Shown: positions 51,843 to 59,750 of the stretch, in pieces
How the letters are laid out: the number at the start of each line of letters is the position of its first letter
Numbering within the stretch: the stretch's first letter is position 1
DNA from: Bacteroidales bacterium
GTDB taxonomy: Bacteria; Bacteroidota; Bacteroidia; Bacteroidales; UBA932
Assembly: GCA_017548985.1 (NCBI GenBank)
Contig: JAFYYW010000018.1
Span: 124,001-188,000, forward strand
Direction of reading: 5' to 3'
DNA: 64,000 nt
Position numbers and translations under genes: made by a program
The notes under the pieces: generated by a model
Database searches by the model: none
Seen by the model: only the letters and a program-made list of their open reading frames with translations
What the model was told of the DNA's origin: nothing

Positions 51843-52571
51843 ATGATTGATCTGAAAAGAACCATTAAATTGCCAGCAGAAAACGATCACGCCAAGGAAA
51901 ATGAAGATGGCTCGGTAGAGGTAAGGCTTCTGAATAAGAATCAAACAATTACCTTAAAAAGAATCCCTTCTATCAAATGCCAGTATTGTGGTGCTGAGAC
52001 TCTCCCTGTTCTGGTGGGGGTTCTTGAATTAAAAGGGAAAGCATGTACAATAGGAGCATATTGTACAGAATGTGAGCATACGAACCAAATTAGCACTAAA
52101 GATTATACTGATCCAGATACGGAATGGACTGTTAAAAAGGCGGACGGCAGGCCGAGATGTTTTTTCAAAGATCCGATTATCAAGATTAGTGAGAAGTTCT
52201 GCAGCATCTACAACGAGGCTTTGTATGCCGAATATTTAAAACTCCGTGACATTTGCGGTGTCGGATATAGAAAAGCCCTTGAGTTTCTTATCAAAGACTA
52301 CTGTATCTATCTTCACCCCGAAAGAAAACAAGCGATAATCAGAGATGATCTTGGGAAATGCATCGCAGAGAACATTGATAACCCAACAATAAAAGAAGTT
52401 GCCTCTAGGGCGGCCTGGTTGGGTAACGACGAAAGTCATTATGAGAAACGATGGACAAATAAAAACTTCCGAGACTTGGATCACATAATCACTTTGTTAT
52501 GTGATGCAATTGAACAGGATGAGAAAATCAAGAGTCTTCTCGCTGAAATGCCTGACCAAAAGAAGAAATAG
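51843..52571 (+). CDS. DUF4145-type protein, paralog 2
   Basis: 242 residues, homologous to the preceding gene: IKCQYCGAETLP with CxxC, YCTEC, then FCSIYNEALYAEYLKLRDIC, GVGYRKALEFLIKDYCIYL and RAAWLGNDESHYEKRW. The N-terminal strand-rich part (NEDGSVEVRLLNKNQTITLK) is longer than in paralog 1. Tandem, translationally close paralogs suggest a heteromeric complex. The stop codon runs into the first unit of array C. Function unknown; defence cargo is a reasonable guess. Confidence 0.75.
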   Translation: MIDLKRTIKLPAENDHAKENEDGSVEVRLLNKNQTITLKRIPSIKCQYCGAETLPVLVGVLELKGKACTIGAYCTECEHTNQISTKDYTDPDTEWTVKKADGRPRCFFKDPIIKISEKFCSIYNEALYAEYLKLRDICGVGYRKALEFLIKDYCIYLHPERKQAIIRDDLGKCIAENIDNPTIKEVASRAAWLGNDESHYEKRWTNKNFRDLDHIITLLCDAIEQDEKIKSLLAEMPDQKKK

Positions 52572-52692
52572 GTTTGAATCAACCTTGATTCATATGAAAA
52601 AGGATCGATCTCAACCTTAATTCCAGTAAATCGGGTTCGAACAAACTCGAAATCCTACAAAAACAGGTTTGAATAAACCTAAACTCTTAAGA
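52571..52692. repeat. Degenerate tandem array C, 32-nt period
   Basis: Units start at 52571, 52602, 52634 and 52666 (spacings 31, 32, 32). Dyads GGTTTGAATCAACC and GGTTTGAATAAACC head the first and last units, and ATTCC/ATCCTACAAA follows as in array A at 35052. The array begins at the end of the DUF4145 pair. Confidence 0.7.
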
Positions 52693-52743
52693 TTAATAGA
52701 GGAAATAATCGTATATTTGGATAACGCAACGAGAGATGTTACA

Positions 52744-52804
52744 TATTTGCGACCAGTTTTTTGGCCAAGTATGGAAGTGATTGATAATGAACGGCAACGT
52801 TCCG
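52744..52804. other. Right end of element 1 (arm site plus attachment core)
   Basis: TATTTGCGACC (52744-52754) lies exactly 48 bp before the core CGGCAACGTTCCG (52792-52804). The same spacing and related flanks (ataatcgtatatttg upstream) recur at 55379-55439. These are the probable integrase arm and crossover sites. Confidence 0.8.
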
Positions 52805-52943
52805 GGGGTTCGAATCCCTCCGCCTCCGCTTAAATGATTAATAATCACTTCTTTAGCACAAAGAAGTGATTATTTTTTATACATTTTAGCCGAAAACGTT
52901 CGTTATTTGCGACCATATGGTCTCTCAAAGTTGCGACCAGTGT
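52788..52943. repeat. Right copy of 156-bp element-end direct repeat
   Basis: Same as 28865-29020 with two substitutions. It contains the 3' part of tRNA-Ser (52788-52828), which lacks the acceptor 5' strand, D-arm and anticodon arm and is not a tRNA gene. The terminator hairpin and two TTGCGAC sites (52904-52914 and 52931-52938) follow. It is the right end of element 1 and the left end of element 2. Confidence 0.88.
52843..52878 (+). terminator. Copy of the tRNA-Ser terminator
   Basis: The same 12-bp stem AATCACTTCTTT / AAAGAAGTGATT and T-run as at 28920, here within the left end of element 2. Confidence 0.8.
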
Positions 52944-52976
52944 GGAGAATCCGCTCTAAATTGGCCCCCGTTTGTG

Positions 52977-55034
52977 TTATGGCACAAGGTCTGCCGAATC
53001 CCTATCGGTGTTAATATGCCTGAACTTGAATTTCCCCACCGCGTCTGCCGAGAGTGATTTGCCTGAGTACCAGAAGATATGCGATCGGGAGAACAGTTCC
53101 AAAGTCGCTAAAGCCTCATCGGCATCAGGCGCACTCCAATACGAACAGAGGAGGGGACGTCCGAAATGATAGCCAATACTCATAAGCCAGCCTGTTTCAG
53201 CGGCTTTCATAGTGGATGAGAAAGCTGTCAGGTCGGAGAGAATCCATATCTTGTAAGTGAGTGAAGCACTGCCGCATCCTGAATAGCTCAACCTTCCCCA
53301 TCCACCGTGACGACCGTGAATGAGCTCATCCTTGTAGCGTAAATCAGGAGTGAAGTCCCCCACACTGACGAGCGGAGTCATAAATGTGGGCTGAGTGGGA
53401 CTAATGAAACGTACAAGATCGAAAAGTTGAGAAACCCACATCGAAGCTTCACGCTCGCTGTGAAGATTCTTTCCAGGATGATAGTAGATATCCCATCCCT
53501 CAATGCGACTGTCGGCATAGAATCTCCTCAAGACAACATTGATATAGGCAAGGATGTTCTTAGTGGCTGTTCTCTCCGCGAACGCGGCGGCCTCGGACTT
53601 TGATATGCTCAGTGACTCGGCAAAATCGGAACCCCAATAGGGGTTATCGTCCCGTTGCTTGGCAGCGCGTTTCTCGCCGTTGTTGAACGGTGTAATAAGG
53701 TATTCATCTCCATTTTCCGCGAAGTCGTTGGGATATGTTCTCAGAAATCTCACTTGTGGGATTTCAATACCTTCAGCGTCAAGAATATCTTGATCGAATA
53801 GCAAAACGGGCATAACAGTCATTCCAACCCGTTCAGCCTCATCCAACTGATGTTCGAAGTTGTCCATAAAGGCTTTCTCGTCGGCCACGAAATCAGCGTA
53901 ATCCAGCTTCAGTCGCAAGCTATTGCCAGCCTTTGTCGCTTCTTGTCTGAACAGTGTATCCGTTACTCCCTTTATTGGTCCTCCGGCCACCCACTTCCAC
54001 GCTCTTTCGGCTGTCCAGCGCTCAGTTCGCGATAGCGGGGCATAGATCTGCTCTTCCTCACTCTCAAACCTGAATTTACGCAGATTCTCTATCTCACGAT
54101 AGTCGTAGGGAGTGCCGTCGGAATATAGCATATCATGGAAGATGGGCTCATAAGGATCGTAAGTGGTGCGTCCCCATTGAACAGACCAGTTCCTGCTATC
54201 TGTGACAAACATTCCCCATAGATAAAAGTTCACGTGTTCACGCGCGAAGAGTTTCAAAGTACGTGTCAAGCCACCACTCACGGGACGTGCCAGAACTTCG
54301 GAACTCACAATAGGGCGTCCGTCCATCCGCTTCATTTGTTTGATAATCTCTATCGGGGGCGTATGTTCGGGTTGCAGGAAACGGTAATTATGAATATTGT
54401 GAATATCCATCATTCGCTCAATCTCCATACGCCGCTTGTAGTAAGTCGAGGTCGTGTCATATTCACCTCCCTCCCATATAATGGACGACGTTATGGGCTG
54501 TACAGGGTTTTCAAGCCTACACCATTCAACCATCCTCTCCAACCAGTCCATCTGGCGCATAGTCTCGTCATTTTTTGCCGTCGACGGCTCATTCCATATA
54601 TCCCACATGGCAATCCTCTCATCTTTGGCAAAGGCACCCACAACCTTGCGGATATACTCCTCGGTACGCTTCAGACGTTCCTCTTCGGGAATCGAATTGT
54701 CGTTATAGTATCTCCCGTAGAAACTCAGCACAGGCGAGAATGTCAGCCCGTATTTCGAAGCATCATCGACATACTCGCTAATGAAAGCTATCTGTTCTTC
54801 GACCGTGTTGCCTCCTATCCAAGAGCGCACACTGTTCAGTCCCAGTTCGGAAGCCTTACGGAGTATCTGGTCGCGCGACATTCCCGGGTAGGCTACCTCA
54901 GGCTGGTTGAATCCGCGTATCTCACCAATCTTGTTCTGCCATTTCCAAGCCTGCTCCACGCTCATCTGATCACGAGCTCCGACAGGCAGCAGATGGCAAA
55001 GCAGGAAAACGCAAATAATCAGTTGTTTCATCAT
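52977..55034 (-). CDS. Secreted glycoside hydrolase with two TIM-barrel-like domains
   Basis: 685 residues from the ATG at 55034 (a second ATG follows at 55031). Signal peptide MMKQLIICVFLLCHLLPVGA. The first half (about 25-330) has GH5-like features: GLNSVRSWIGGN, the acid/base in WDIWNEPS (Glu near 149), and a candidate nucleophile Glu in RPIVSSEVLARP. The second half (about 345-600) repeats the layout (GNSLRLKLDYADFVADEKAF, GMTVMPVLLFDQD), but the equivalent of WDIWNEP reads WDIYYHPGK, so that barrel looks inactive. A glycan-degrading lipoprotein or secreted enzyme carried as cargo of element 2. Confidence 0.75.
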   Translation of the reverse strand: MMKQLIICVFLLCHLLPVGARDQMSVEQAWKWQNKIGEIRGFNQPEVAYPGMSRDQILRKASELGLNSVRSWIGGNTVEEQIAFISEYVDDASKYGLTFSPVLSFYGRYYNDNSIPEEERLKRTEEYIRKVVGAFAKDERIAMWDIWNEPSTAKNDETMRQMDWLERMVEWCRLENPVQPITSSIIWEGGEYDTTSTYYKRRMEIERMMDIHNIHNYRFLQPEHTPPIEIIKQMKRMDGRPIVSSEVLARPVSGGLTRTLKLFAREHVNFYLWGMFVTDSRNWSVQWGRTTYDPYEPIFHDMLYSDGTPYDYREIENLRKFRFESEEEQIYAPLSRTERWTAERAWKWVAGGPIKGVTDTLFRQEATKAGNSLRLKLDYADFVADEKAFMDNFEHQLDEAERVGMTVMPVLLFDQDILDAEGIEIPQVRFLRTYPNDFAENGDEYLITPFNNGEKRAAKQRDDNPYWGSDFAESLSISKSEAAAFAERTATKNILAYINVVLRRFYADSRIEGWDIYYHPGKNLHSEREASMWVSQLFDLVRFISPTQPTFMTPLVSVGDFTPDLRYKDELIHGRHGGWGRLSYSGCGSASLTYKIWILSDLTAFSSTMKAAETGWLMSIGYHFGRPLLCSYWSAPDADEALATLELFSRSHIFWYSGKSLSADAVGKFKFRHINTDRDSADLVP

Positions 55035-55118
55035 ATCTGTCACTCAAATCTATTAACTTATTGATTAGTCAACTCTTGGTATATTTTGAAGAGACGGGTA
55101 TTCACAAAGATAACTTTT

Positions 55119-55301
55119 TCAGAGGTAACCTGAAACAATCCTTTCACAATACCTCTCCACCAACTTCCCATTCTTGTAAATCGCAAAACCCTTCTTGCCA
55201 TTCGGAAAGGTAATCCCGCCATAATAGCAACCTGGCTGCTTACCAGCTTGCTTGGCTTTCTTCAGAGCCTCTTCGAGCGAACGACAATAATGTGTGATCA
55301 T
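55119..55301 (-). CDS. 60-residue conserved element-end protein, copy 2
   Basis: Starts MITHYCRSLEEALKKAKQAG and shares most residues with the protein at 50928-51104, differing mainly in a central YYGGITFPNGKK insertion. The start-proximal DNA is also conserved between copies. It lies 78 bp before the right-end arm site of element 2. Possibly a small accessory factor of the elements; no family recognised. Confidence 0.6.
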   Translation of the reverse strand: MITHYCRSLEEALKKAKQAGKQPGCYYGGITFPNGKKGFAIYKNGKLVERYCERIVSGYL

Positions 55302-55378
55302 GCCGCGAAGATAGAGGGAGGATGTGCCAAAACAGGGAAATAATCGTATATTTGTTTATCGCGACGAGGGATATGCCA

Positions 55379-55439
55379 TATTTGCGACCGATTTTGGAGC
55401 TAATTGTGTAAGTGACTGATAGTCACCGGCAACGTTCCG
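55379..55439. other. Right end of element 2 (arm site plus attachment core)
   Basis: TATTTGCGACC (55379-55389), then 48 bp later the core CGGCAACGTTCCG (55427-55439). After the core the sequence leaves the tRNA: no T-arm or acceptor follows, so the original chromosomal attachment site seems to hold only the variable-arm core on this side. It marks the right border of the whole array. Confidence 0.75.
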
Positions 55440-55460
55440 CGTTTTTTTTTTGATTTTTTT

Positions 55461-55487
55461 GTAGTTTTCCGGAAGTTTTTACGTCTA
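55461..55487 (+). promoter_or_regulatory. Probable ECF-type promoter of sigma factor operon
   Basis: GTAGTTTTCC (55461-55470) and CGTCTA (55482-55487) resemble the -35 GTAAC-type and -10 CGTC-type elements of autoregulated ECF sigma genes. It lies 26 bp before the sigma factor start. Confidence 0.45.
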
Positions 55488-55512
55488 AAGGACAGAAACA
55501 ACAAACAAGACG

Positions 55513-55983
55513 ATGACAGAACGTGAATTTGAAAAGATGGTCAGAGAGCACCGCGGCGAAATTTACACCGTCTGCTATATGTTCTCAACCGACAAGGATG
55601 AGGTGGCGGACCTCTTTCAAGAGATCCTCATAAACCTGTGGAAGGGATCCGGAACCTTCCGAGGCGAGTCCGGACTGGGGACTTGGATATGGAAAGTCAG
55701 CCTCAACACTTGTATCTCACTCGACCGGTCCAGTCGTCGCAGGCCCCACACTGAGCCTCTGTCCATGGACATCGACTTGTTCGAGGACACGGACGAAAGT
55801 GCCAAGCAGATTGGAACCCTGCGGAACCGGATCTCCAAATTGGGAACCTTTGACAGGGCGATTGTATTGCTCTGGTTAGAGAATCTCAGTTATGAGGAAA
55901 TAGGCCAGATTGTGGGAATCTCCACGAAGAATGTCTCTGTCCGTCTTGTCAGAATCAAGGAACAACTCAAAAAAATGAAGTGA
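55513..55983 (+). CDS. ECF-type RNA polymerase sigma factor
   Basis: 156 residues. Region 2 is at about 10-75 (EVADLFQEILINLWKGSGTF) and region 4 at about 100-153 (LENLSYEEIGQIVGISTKNV), with the typical helix-turn-helix. No anti-sigma with a FecR-like domain follows; the next gene, 1 base away, is a membrane protein that may serve as its partner. A CGTC-type promoter upstream suggests autoregulation. It is the first chromosomal gene after the element array. Confidence 0.92.
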   Translation: MTEREFEKMVREHRGEIYTVCYMFSTDKDEVADLFQEILINLWKGSGTFRGESGLGTWIWKVSLNTCISLDRSSRRRPHTEPLSMDIDLFEDTDESAKQIGTLRNRISKLGTFDRAIVLLWLENLSYEEIGQIVGISTKNVSVRLVRIKEQLKKMK

Positions 55984-55984
55984 A

Positions 55985-56566
55985 ATGGAAAACTTAGATA
56001 ACACCTTGCTGGAGATGCGCGAGCAAATGCGCCAGCTCAAAGAAAAACTTGATGATCAGAAGATTGTGAATGAGAGGATTATGCGCAAGTCTTGCACCCA
56101 GACCATTAATCATCTCAGATTCAAGTCCAACCTGCCATATGTCTTCGGTGTGCTTGCCATACTGTTGAGCCCTTATTTCCTTCAGATTGGAATGTCCATG
56201 TCCTTTGTCATATTCACTGATGTGATGATGTTGGTCTGTATCGTCGCCACTTATTTTACAAACCTGCATATACCCAGGATGGACGCTGACTTGGTGACCG
56301 CTACTGAGGAACTCCGCAAATACAAGAAGATACATGCGGAGTGGCTTAAAATCGCGCTGCCGATGCTTGCCATCTGGGTTGGACTAGCGATTTGGGATGC
56401 TGTGAGGAATCTTCAACTGTCAGGACAGGAACTCTATGGCATGATAGCCGGACTCTCCGTGGGTGTGATCGTCGGCACCCTCATCGGTCTCAAGATCCGT
56501 CGTGACCAGATGAACGCGGCAGATGAGCTTCTCGCACAGTTGAAGGATCTCAAAGAGACGGACTAG
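55985..56566 (+). CDS. Membrane protein, possible anti-sigma partner
   Basis: 193 residues. A cytosolic coiled-coil N-terminus (LLEMREQMRQLKEKLDDQKI) is followed by two membrane helices (VFGVLAILLSPYFLQIG, FVIFTDVMMLVCIVATYF), a helical linker and two more (IALPMLAIWVGLAIWD, MIAGLSVGVIVGTLIGL). Such small coiled-coil membrane proteins commonly sit after ECF sigma genes in Bacteroidota. Anti-sigma function is inferred from position only. It overlaps the stop of the convergent acyltransferase gene by 4 bases. Confidence 0.65.
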   Translation: MENLDNTLLEMREQMRQLKEKLDDQKIVNERIMRKSCTQTINHLRFKSNLPYVFGVLAILLSPYFLQIGMSMSFVIFTDVMMLVCIVATYFTNLHIPRMDADLVTATEELRKYKKIHAEWLKIALPMLAIWVGLAIWDAVRNLQLSGQELYGMIAGLSVGVIVGTLIGLKIRRDQMNAADELLAQLKDLKETD

Positions 56567-57645
56567 CTCAAATAATTCCTGACAGGTCGGTCATAAAACC
56601 GCATGCAGAGAAAAGCCAGGAGCAGGCTCGCGGCCACAACTATCAGGGCTGCGGGCCACGCTTCTTTAATAGTCATCGTTACCCCGTTCCCGTCGAATCC
56701 GATATACGAATAATACAGATAGAACAGAGGGTAATGCACCATGTAAAGAGGATATGAAAGGTCACCCAGGAATGAGCAGGTGGCCTTTGTCTTTTCACTG
56801 TAGGACGAGTCCGAAGCGCCGATCCATACCAGGCATGGGAAAACAATGATTACGCAGAAAGCCTCGAAAAGGCCGTTGCGCCAGGTCTCACCTCCGATGG
56901 CAGGGAGGATGGCCACCATCAGCAGAATAATGCCGCAGAGCAGAAACGCTCTCTTGACTTTCGCCGGCTTGAAAACCCTGGCCATCAGCATTCCCATAGT
57001 ATAGGGGAACAGCATCCTGATAAGGCCTTCCCAGAAGCCGTTGTCAAGCATTGACCAACCCACACCGAGGAAACCGTCCCTGGCTGAAATAAAGGCCAGA
57101 AGGATTCCTGAAACGACACAGAGCACCGCCAGAGCCCATTTGGGCAGTCTCCTCAACAGGAGGGCGTAAAGGATATTCCCGATATATTCGAAGAAAAGCG
57201 ACCATGATGGTCCGTTGAGAGGGAACATCTCACCGTTGCCCCTGACCTCGTAAGATGAACCTGGCGCGGCGGGAATCATGAACATCGCGCAGAGCATCGC
57301 CAGCATCACGAGCCCTGTACCGACATGTGATCCATCCCATTTCACGCTTCCTTGGATAAGAAAGGTGATAGCTCCGATAATGGCTCCCATCACCACCATC
57401 GGGTGAAGCCTGATCAGTCTTCGTTTGAAGAATCCACCGGTGGTCATTTTGCCCCAACGGCTGTCGTATGCATATCCTATCACAAAGCCGGAAAGGATGA
57501 AGAAAAAGTCCACCGCGAGGTAACCGTGAGGCACCGGAGTGCCGGGAAACAACTCGAACACATGGTAAACGATGACTATCAGAGCGGCTACGCCCCGGAG
57601 TCCGTCCAGAATGTCATAATGGGGTTTGGAGTCTTTTAGCATCAT
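56563..57645 (-). CDS. Acyltransferase family 3 membrane protein (OafA/YrhL-like)
   Basis: 360 residues from the ATG at 57645. About ten membrane helices. The family signature is at the N-terminus: ILDGLRGVAALIVIVYHVFE (His is catalytic), then AVDFFFILSGFVIGYAYDSR with the conserved F-F-x-L-S-G-F, and a RLIRLHPM block. It would O-acylate a surface or periplasmic glycan. A sialate O-acetylesterase is divergently transcribed from the same 50-bp region, which links acylation and deacylation genes. Confidence 0.92.
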   Translation of the reverse strand: MMLKDSKPHYDILDGLRGVAALIVIVYHVFELFPGTPVPHGYLAVDFFFILSGFVIGYAYDSRWGKMTTGGFFKRRLIRLHPMVVMGAIIGAITFLIQGSVKWDGSHVGTGLVMLAMLCAMFMIPAAPGSSYEVRGNGEMFPLNGPSWSLFFEYIGNILYALLLRRLPKWALAVLCVVSGILLAFISARDGFLGVGWSMLDNGFWEGLIRMLFPYTMGMLMARVFKPAKVKRAFLLCGIILLMVAILPAIGGETWRNGLFEAFCVIIVFPCLVWIGASDSSYSEKTKATCSFLGDLSYPLYMVHYPLFYLYYSYIGFDGNGVTMTIKEAWPAALIVVAASLLLAFLCMRFYDRPVRNYLS

Positions 57646-57651
57646 TTGAGA

Positions 57652-57688
57652 CAAATATAATATTTCCATCCGTATTTTATTATATTTG
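57652..57688. promoter_or_regulatory. Back-to-back divergent -7 boxes
   Basis: TATATTTG on the minus strand (57659-57652) faces the acyltransferase, and TATATTTG on the plus strand (57681-57688) faces the sialate esterase. The two promoters lie 21 bp apart, so their -33 regions overlap. Confidence 0.65.
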
Positions 57689-57695
57689 TCCTGTT

Positions 57696-59750
57696 ATGGT
57701 TATGAAGCGTTTCCTTTTCTTGTTGGTGGCCCTGTCAGTGGGTATTTCCGCCTCGGCGAAGGTTGTTCTCTCGCCGCTTTTCACAGATAATATGGTTTTC
57801 CAGCAGCATACGCAGGCACCTGTTTGGGGAAAGGCGGCGTCTGGAGCCACAGTGATTGTCCAGCCATCATGGGGAAAGAGGGTGTATTCATGCGTCACCG
57901 GATCGGACGGCCGCTGGTCGCTGAAGATTGACACTCCCGCGGGGAGCTATAAGAGATACACGCTCACCATATCCGACGGGGAGAAGATAGTGCTGAATAA
58001 CGTCGTTGTCGGGGAGGTATGGATCTGCTCGGGCCAGTCCAATATGGAGATGCCGGTGGAAAGCTGGAGAGCGGTCAGGGTAAACAAGGAGGACATCCAG
58101 AACGCTTCGGATTATCCTTATCTGAGGCTCCTCTATGTCACCAAAACCACCGGGATGTCGCCCAGGGACAGTTTCACCGCGGAGAATGACGGGTGGACTG
58201 AGTCTCTCCCCAAGACTGTGAGGGCCTTCTCTGCCGTGGCTTATTATTTCGGAAGAAGGCTCCAGGAAAGTCTCAAAGTTCCGGTCGGAGTCATCGAGAC
58301 CTGCTGGGGAGGCACGTTTATCGAGGCTTGGATAAGCGAAGGGGCTGTACGTGAGTTTCCTGAACTGCTGTCTAAACTTGAGGATGTTAAGCGTTTGTCT
58401 TTGACAGAGACCGATTTGGAGAATACTTTCCGGAAAGAGATGGAACGTTTTGTCGCCAAGGCAAAAGCTGACGACGAAGGCCTTGATGGTGAAAAGGCCC
58501 TTTGGGCCGTTCCGGAATATGATGATTCCTCTTGGGAAACGATCAGCCTTCCCGAGAAGATACAGACGCTCTGGCCCTCGACGAACGGCGTTTTCTGGTT
58601 CCGTAAGGAGGTTATGATTCCTAAAGGATGGGCAGGGAAAGACTTGACCCTCAGCCTCGGACCGGTTGACGATTTTGACGAGACCTACTTCGGTGGTGAG
58701 TTGGTCGGCAGCGGTGAGGTCTGGAATATGGCCAGGGAATATAAGGTCCCGGGCTCGATAACCAAGGAAGGCAAAGTGGTGATATGTGTCCGTGTCACTG
58801 ATGACCATGGGGACGGAGGCCTCTACGGAGCCGCGGATCAGCTCTTCTTGGAAGGTCTTGATGGACAAAAGATTCCGCTTGATGGGGATTGGAAAGTCAA
58901 GATGTCCCTATCCTTCGGGGACCGGCCGATGAGCACCGCGAGGGAGCCTAACCTTGTGACAGTGCTTTATAACGCCATGATTAATCCTCTGGTTCCTTTC
59001 GCCATGAAAGGGGCTATCTGGTATCAGGGCGAGTCGAATGCCGGTATGGCATACCGCTACAGGGACCTGATGCCGGCTTTAATCCAGGATTGGAGGTCGG
59101 CATGGGGACAGGATTTCCCGTTCTATATAACTCAGATCGCCAATCACCATCAGGTCAGTCCTGTTCCCGGTGAATTCTCCTGGGCTGAGCTTAGGGAGGC
59201 GCAGGACATATCCGCCAAAGTTTTGGATAAGGTAGGTTTGGCATGTACCATTGATCTGGGGGAAGCGGATGACGTGCACCCTGTACGCAAACAGGAAGTG
59301 GGTGACAGGCTGGCTTTACTCGCGCTGGCTAATGATTACGGACGGAATATAGTCTCGACCGGACCGGTGTTCGAGTCATATAAAATATGCGATGGAAATA
59401 TAAGAATACGTTTCTCATCCATAGGCAAAGGTCTGGAGGCCATGCCCTCCGGAGATTTCGCCTCTGCCCGTTATGGGGAGTCGGCCATGGATTATGATCT
59501 GGTCAAGCAGGCGGAGAGAGGGGAAGTCGTTGGCTTCCAGATATCCGGGGCCGACAGGGTCTGGCATTGGGCCCAGGCCAGGATTGAGGGAGACGAGGTC
59601 GTTGTCTGGTGTCCTGATGTGAGGCGTCCCGTGGCCGCGCGTTACGGGTGGGCCGATAACCCTGTCTGTAATCTTTTCAATTCTGAGGGCCTTCCCGCCT
59701 ATCCTTTCAGGACTGATGACTGGACGGGAATAACTTATGGGAAATTGTGA
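57696..59750 (+). CDS. Sialate O-acetylesterase
   Basis: 684 residues from ATG 57696 (ATG 57702 also possible), with signal peptide (FLFLLVALSVGISASA). The SGNH hydrolase blocks are present: Ser in ICSGQSNMEMP (about 110), G-x-N block WYQGESNAG and the Asp/His pair in DDVHPVRKQ (about 525). Between them, residues about 260-410 form a jelly-roll domain (VFWFRKEVMIPKGWAGKDLT) typical of this family. It removes O-acetyl groups from sialic acids in the periplasm, so nanA at 11.8 kb can use the product. It ends in TGA. Confidence 0.92.
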   Translation: MVMKRFLFLLVALSVGISASAKVVLSPLFTDNMVFQQHTQAPVWGKAASGATVIVQPSWGKRVYSCVTGSDGRWSLKIDTPAGSYKRYTLTISDGEKIVLNNVVVGEVWICSGQSNMEMPVESWRAVRVNKEDIQNASDYPYLRLLYVTKTTGMSPRDSFTAENDGWTESLPKTVRAFSAVAYYFGRRLQESLKVPVGVIETCWGGTFIEAWISEGAVREFPELLSKLEDVKRLSLTETDLENTFRKEMERFVAKAKADDEGLDGEKALWAVPEYDDSSWETISLPEKIQTLWPSTNGVFWFRKEVMIPKGWAGKDLTLSLGPVDDFDETYFGGELVGSGEVWNMAREYKVPGSITKEGKVVICVRVTDDHGDGGLYGAADQLFLEGLDGQKIPLDGDWKVKMSLSFGDRPMSTAREPNLVTVLYNAMINPLVPFAMKGAIWYQGESNAGMAYRYRDLMPALIQDWRSAWGQDFPFYITQIANHHQVSPVPGEFSWAELREAQDISAKVLDKVGLACTIDLGEADDVHPVRKQEVGDRLALLALANDYGRNIVSTGPVFESYKICDGNIRIRFSSIGKGLEAMPSGDFASARYGESAMDYDLVKQAERGEVVGFQISGADRVWHWAQARIEGDEVVVWCPDVRRPVAARYGWADNPVCNLFNSEGLPAYPFRTDDWTGITYGKL

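Larger units (their letters stand above)
28865..52804. mobile_element. Integrative element 1 in tRNA-Ser, about 23.9 kb
   Basis: Bounded on the left by tRNA-Ser and on the right by a copy of its 3' part (52788-52828). The distance between the two cores (28869 and 52792) is 23,923 bp. The integrase lies next to the left end. The backbone comprises an SF2 helicase and a small membrane protein, both with internal UGA codons, a DUF1071 annealing protein, DUF3871, a UvrD-like helicase, a RadC-like protein and SSB. AT-rich cargo occupies 33.1-38.3 and 43.6-52.6 kb. No relaxase, coupling protein, type IV secretion or capsid genes are seen, so transfer would need a helper, or the element is a satellite. 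Confidence 0.85.
52788..55439. mobile_element. Element 2: integrase-less 2.6-kb cassette with same ends
   Basis: Between cores at 52792 and 55427 (2,635 bp). The left end copies the integrase-proximal end of element 1 and the right end has the same TATTTGCGACC-48 bp-core layout, but no recombinase is encoded. The content is a glycoside hydrolase and the 60-residue element-end protein. It may be a deletion remnant of a related element or a cassette moved in trans by the element 1 integrase. Confidence 0.75.

Noticed and set aside
52628..52660. tRNA T-arm (GGGTTCGAAC)
   Set aside because: It is part of the 32-nt repeat array, with no acceptor, D-arm or anticodon arm around it.
52788..52828. 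Second tRNA-Ser gene
   Set aside because: Only the variable arm, T-arm and 3' acceptor strand are present; D-arm, anticodon arm and 5' acceptor strand are missing. It is a recombination remnant.
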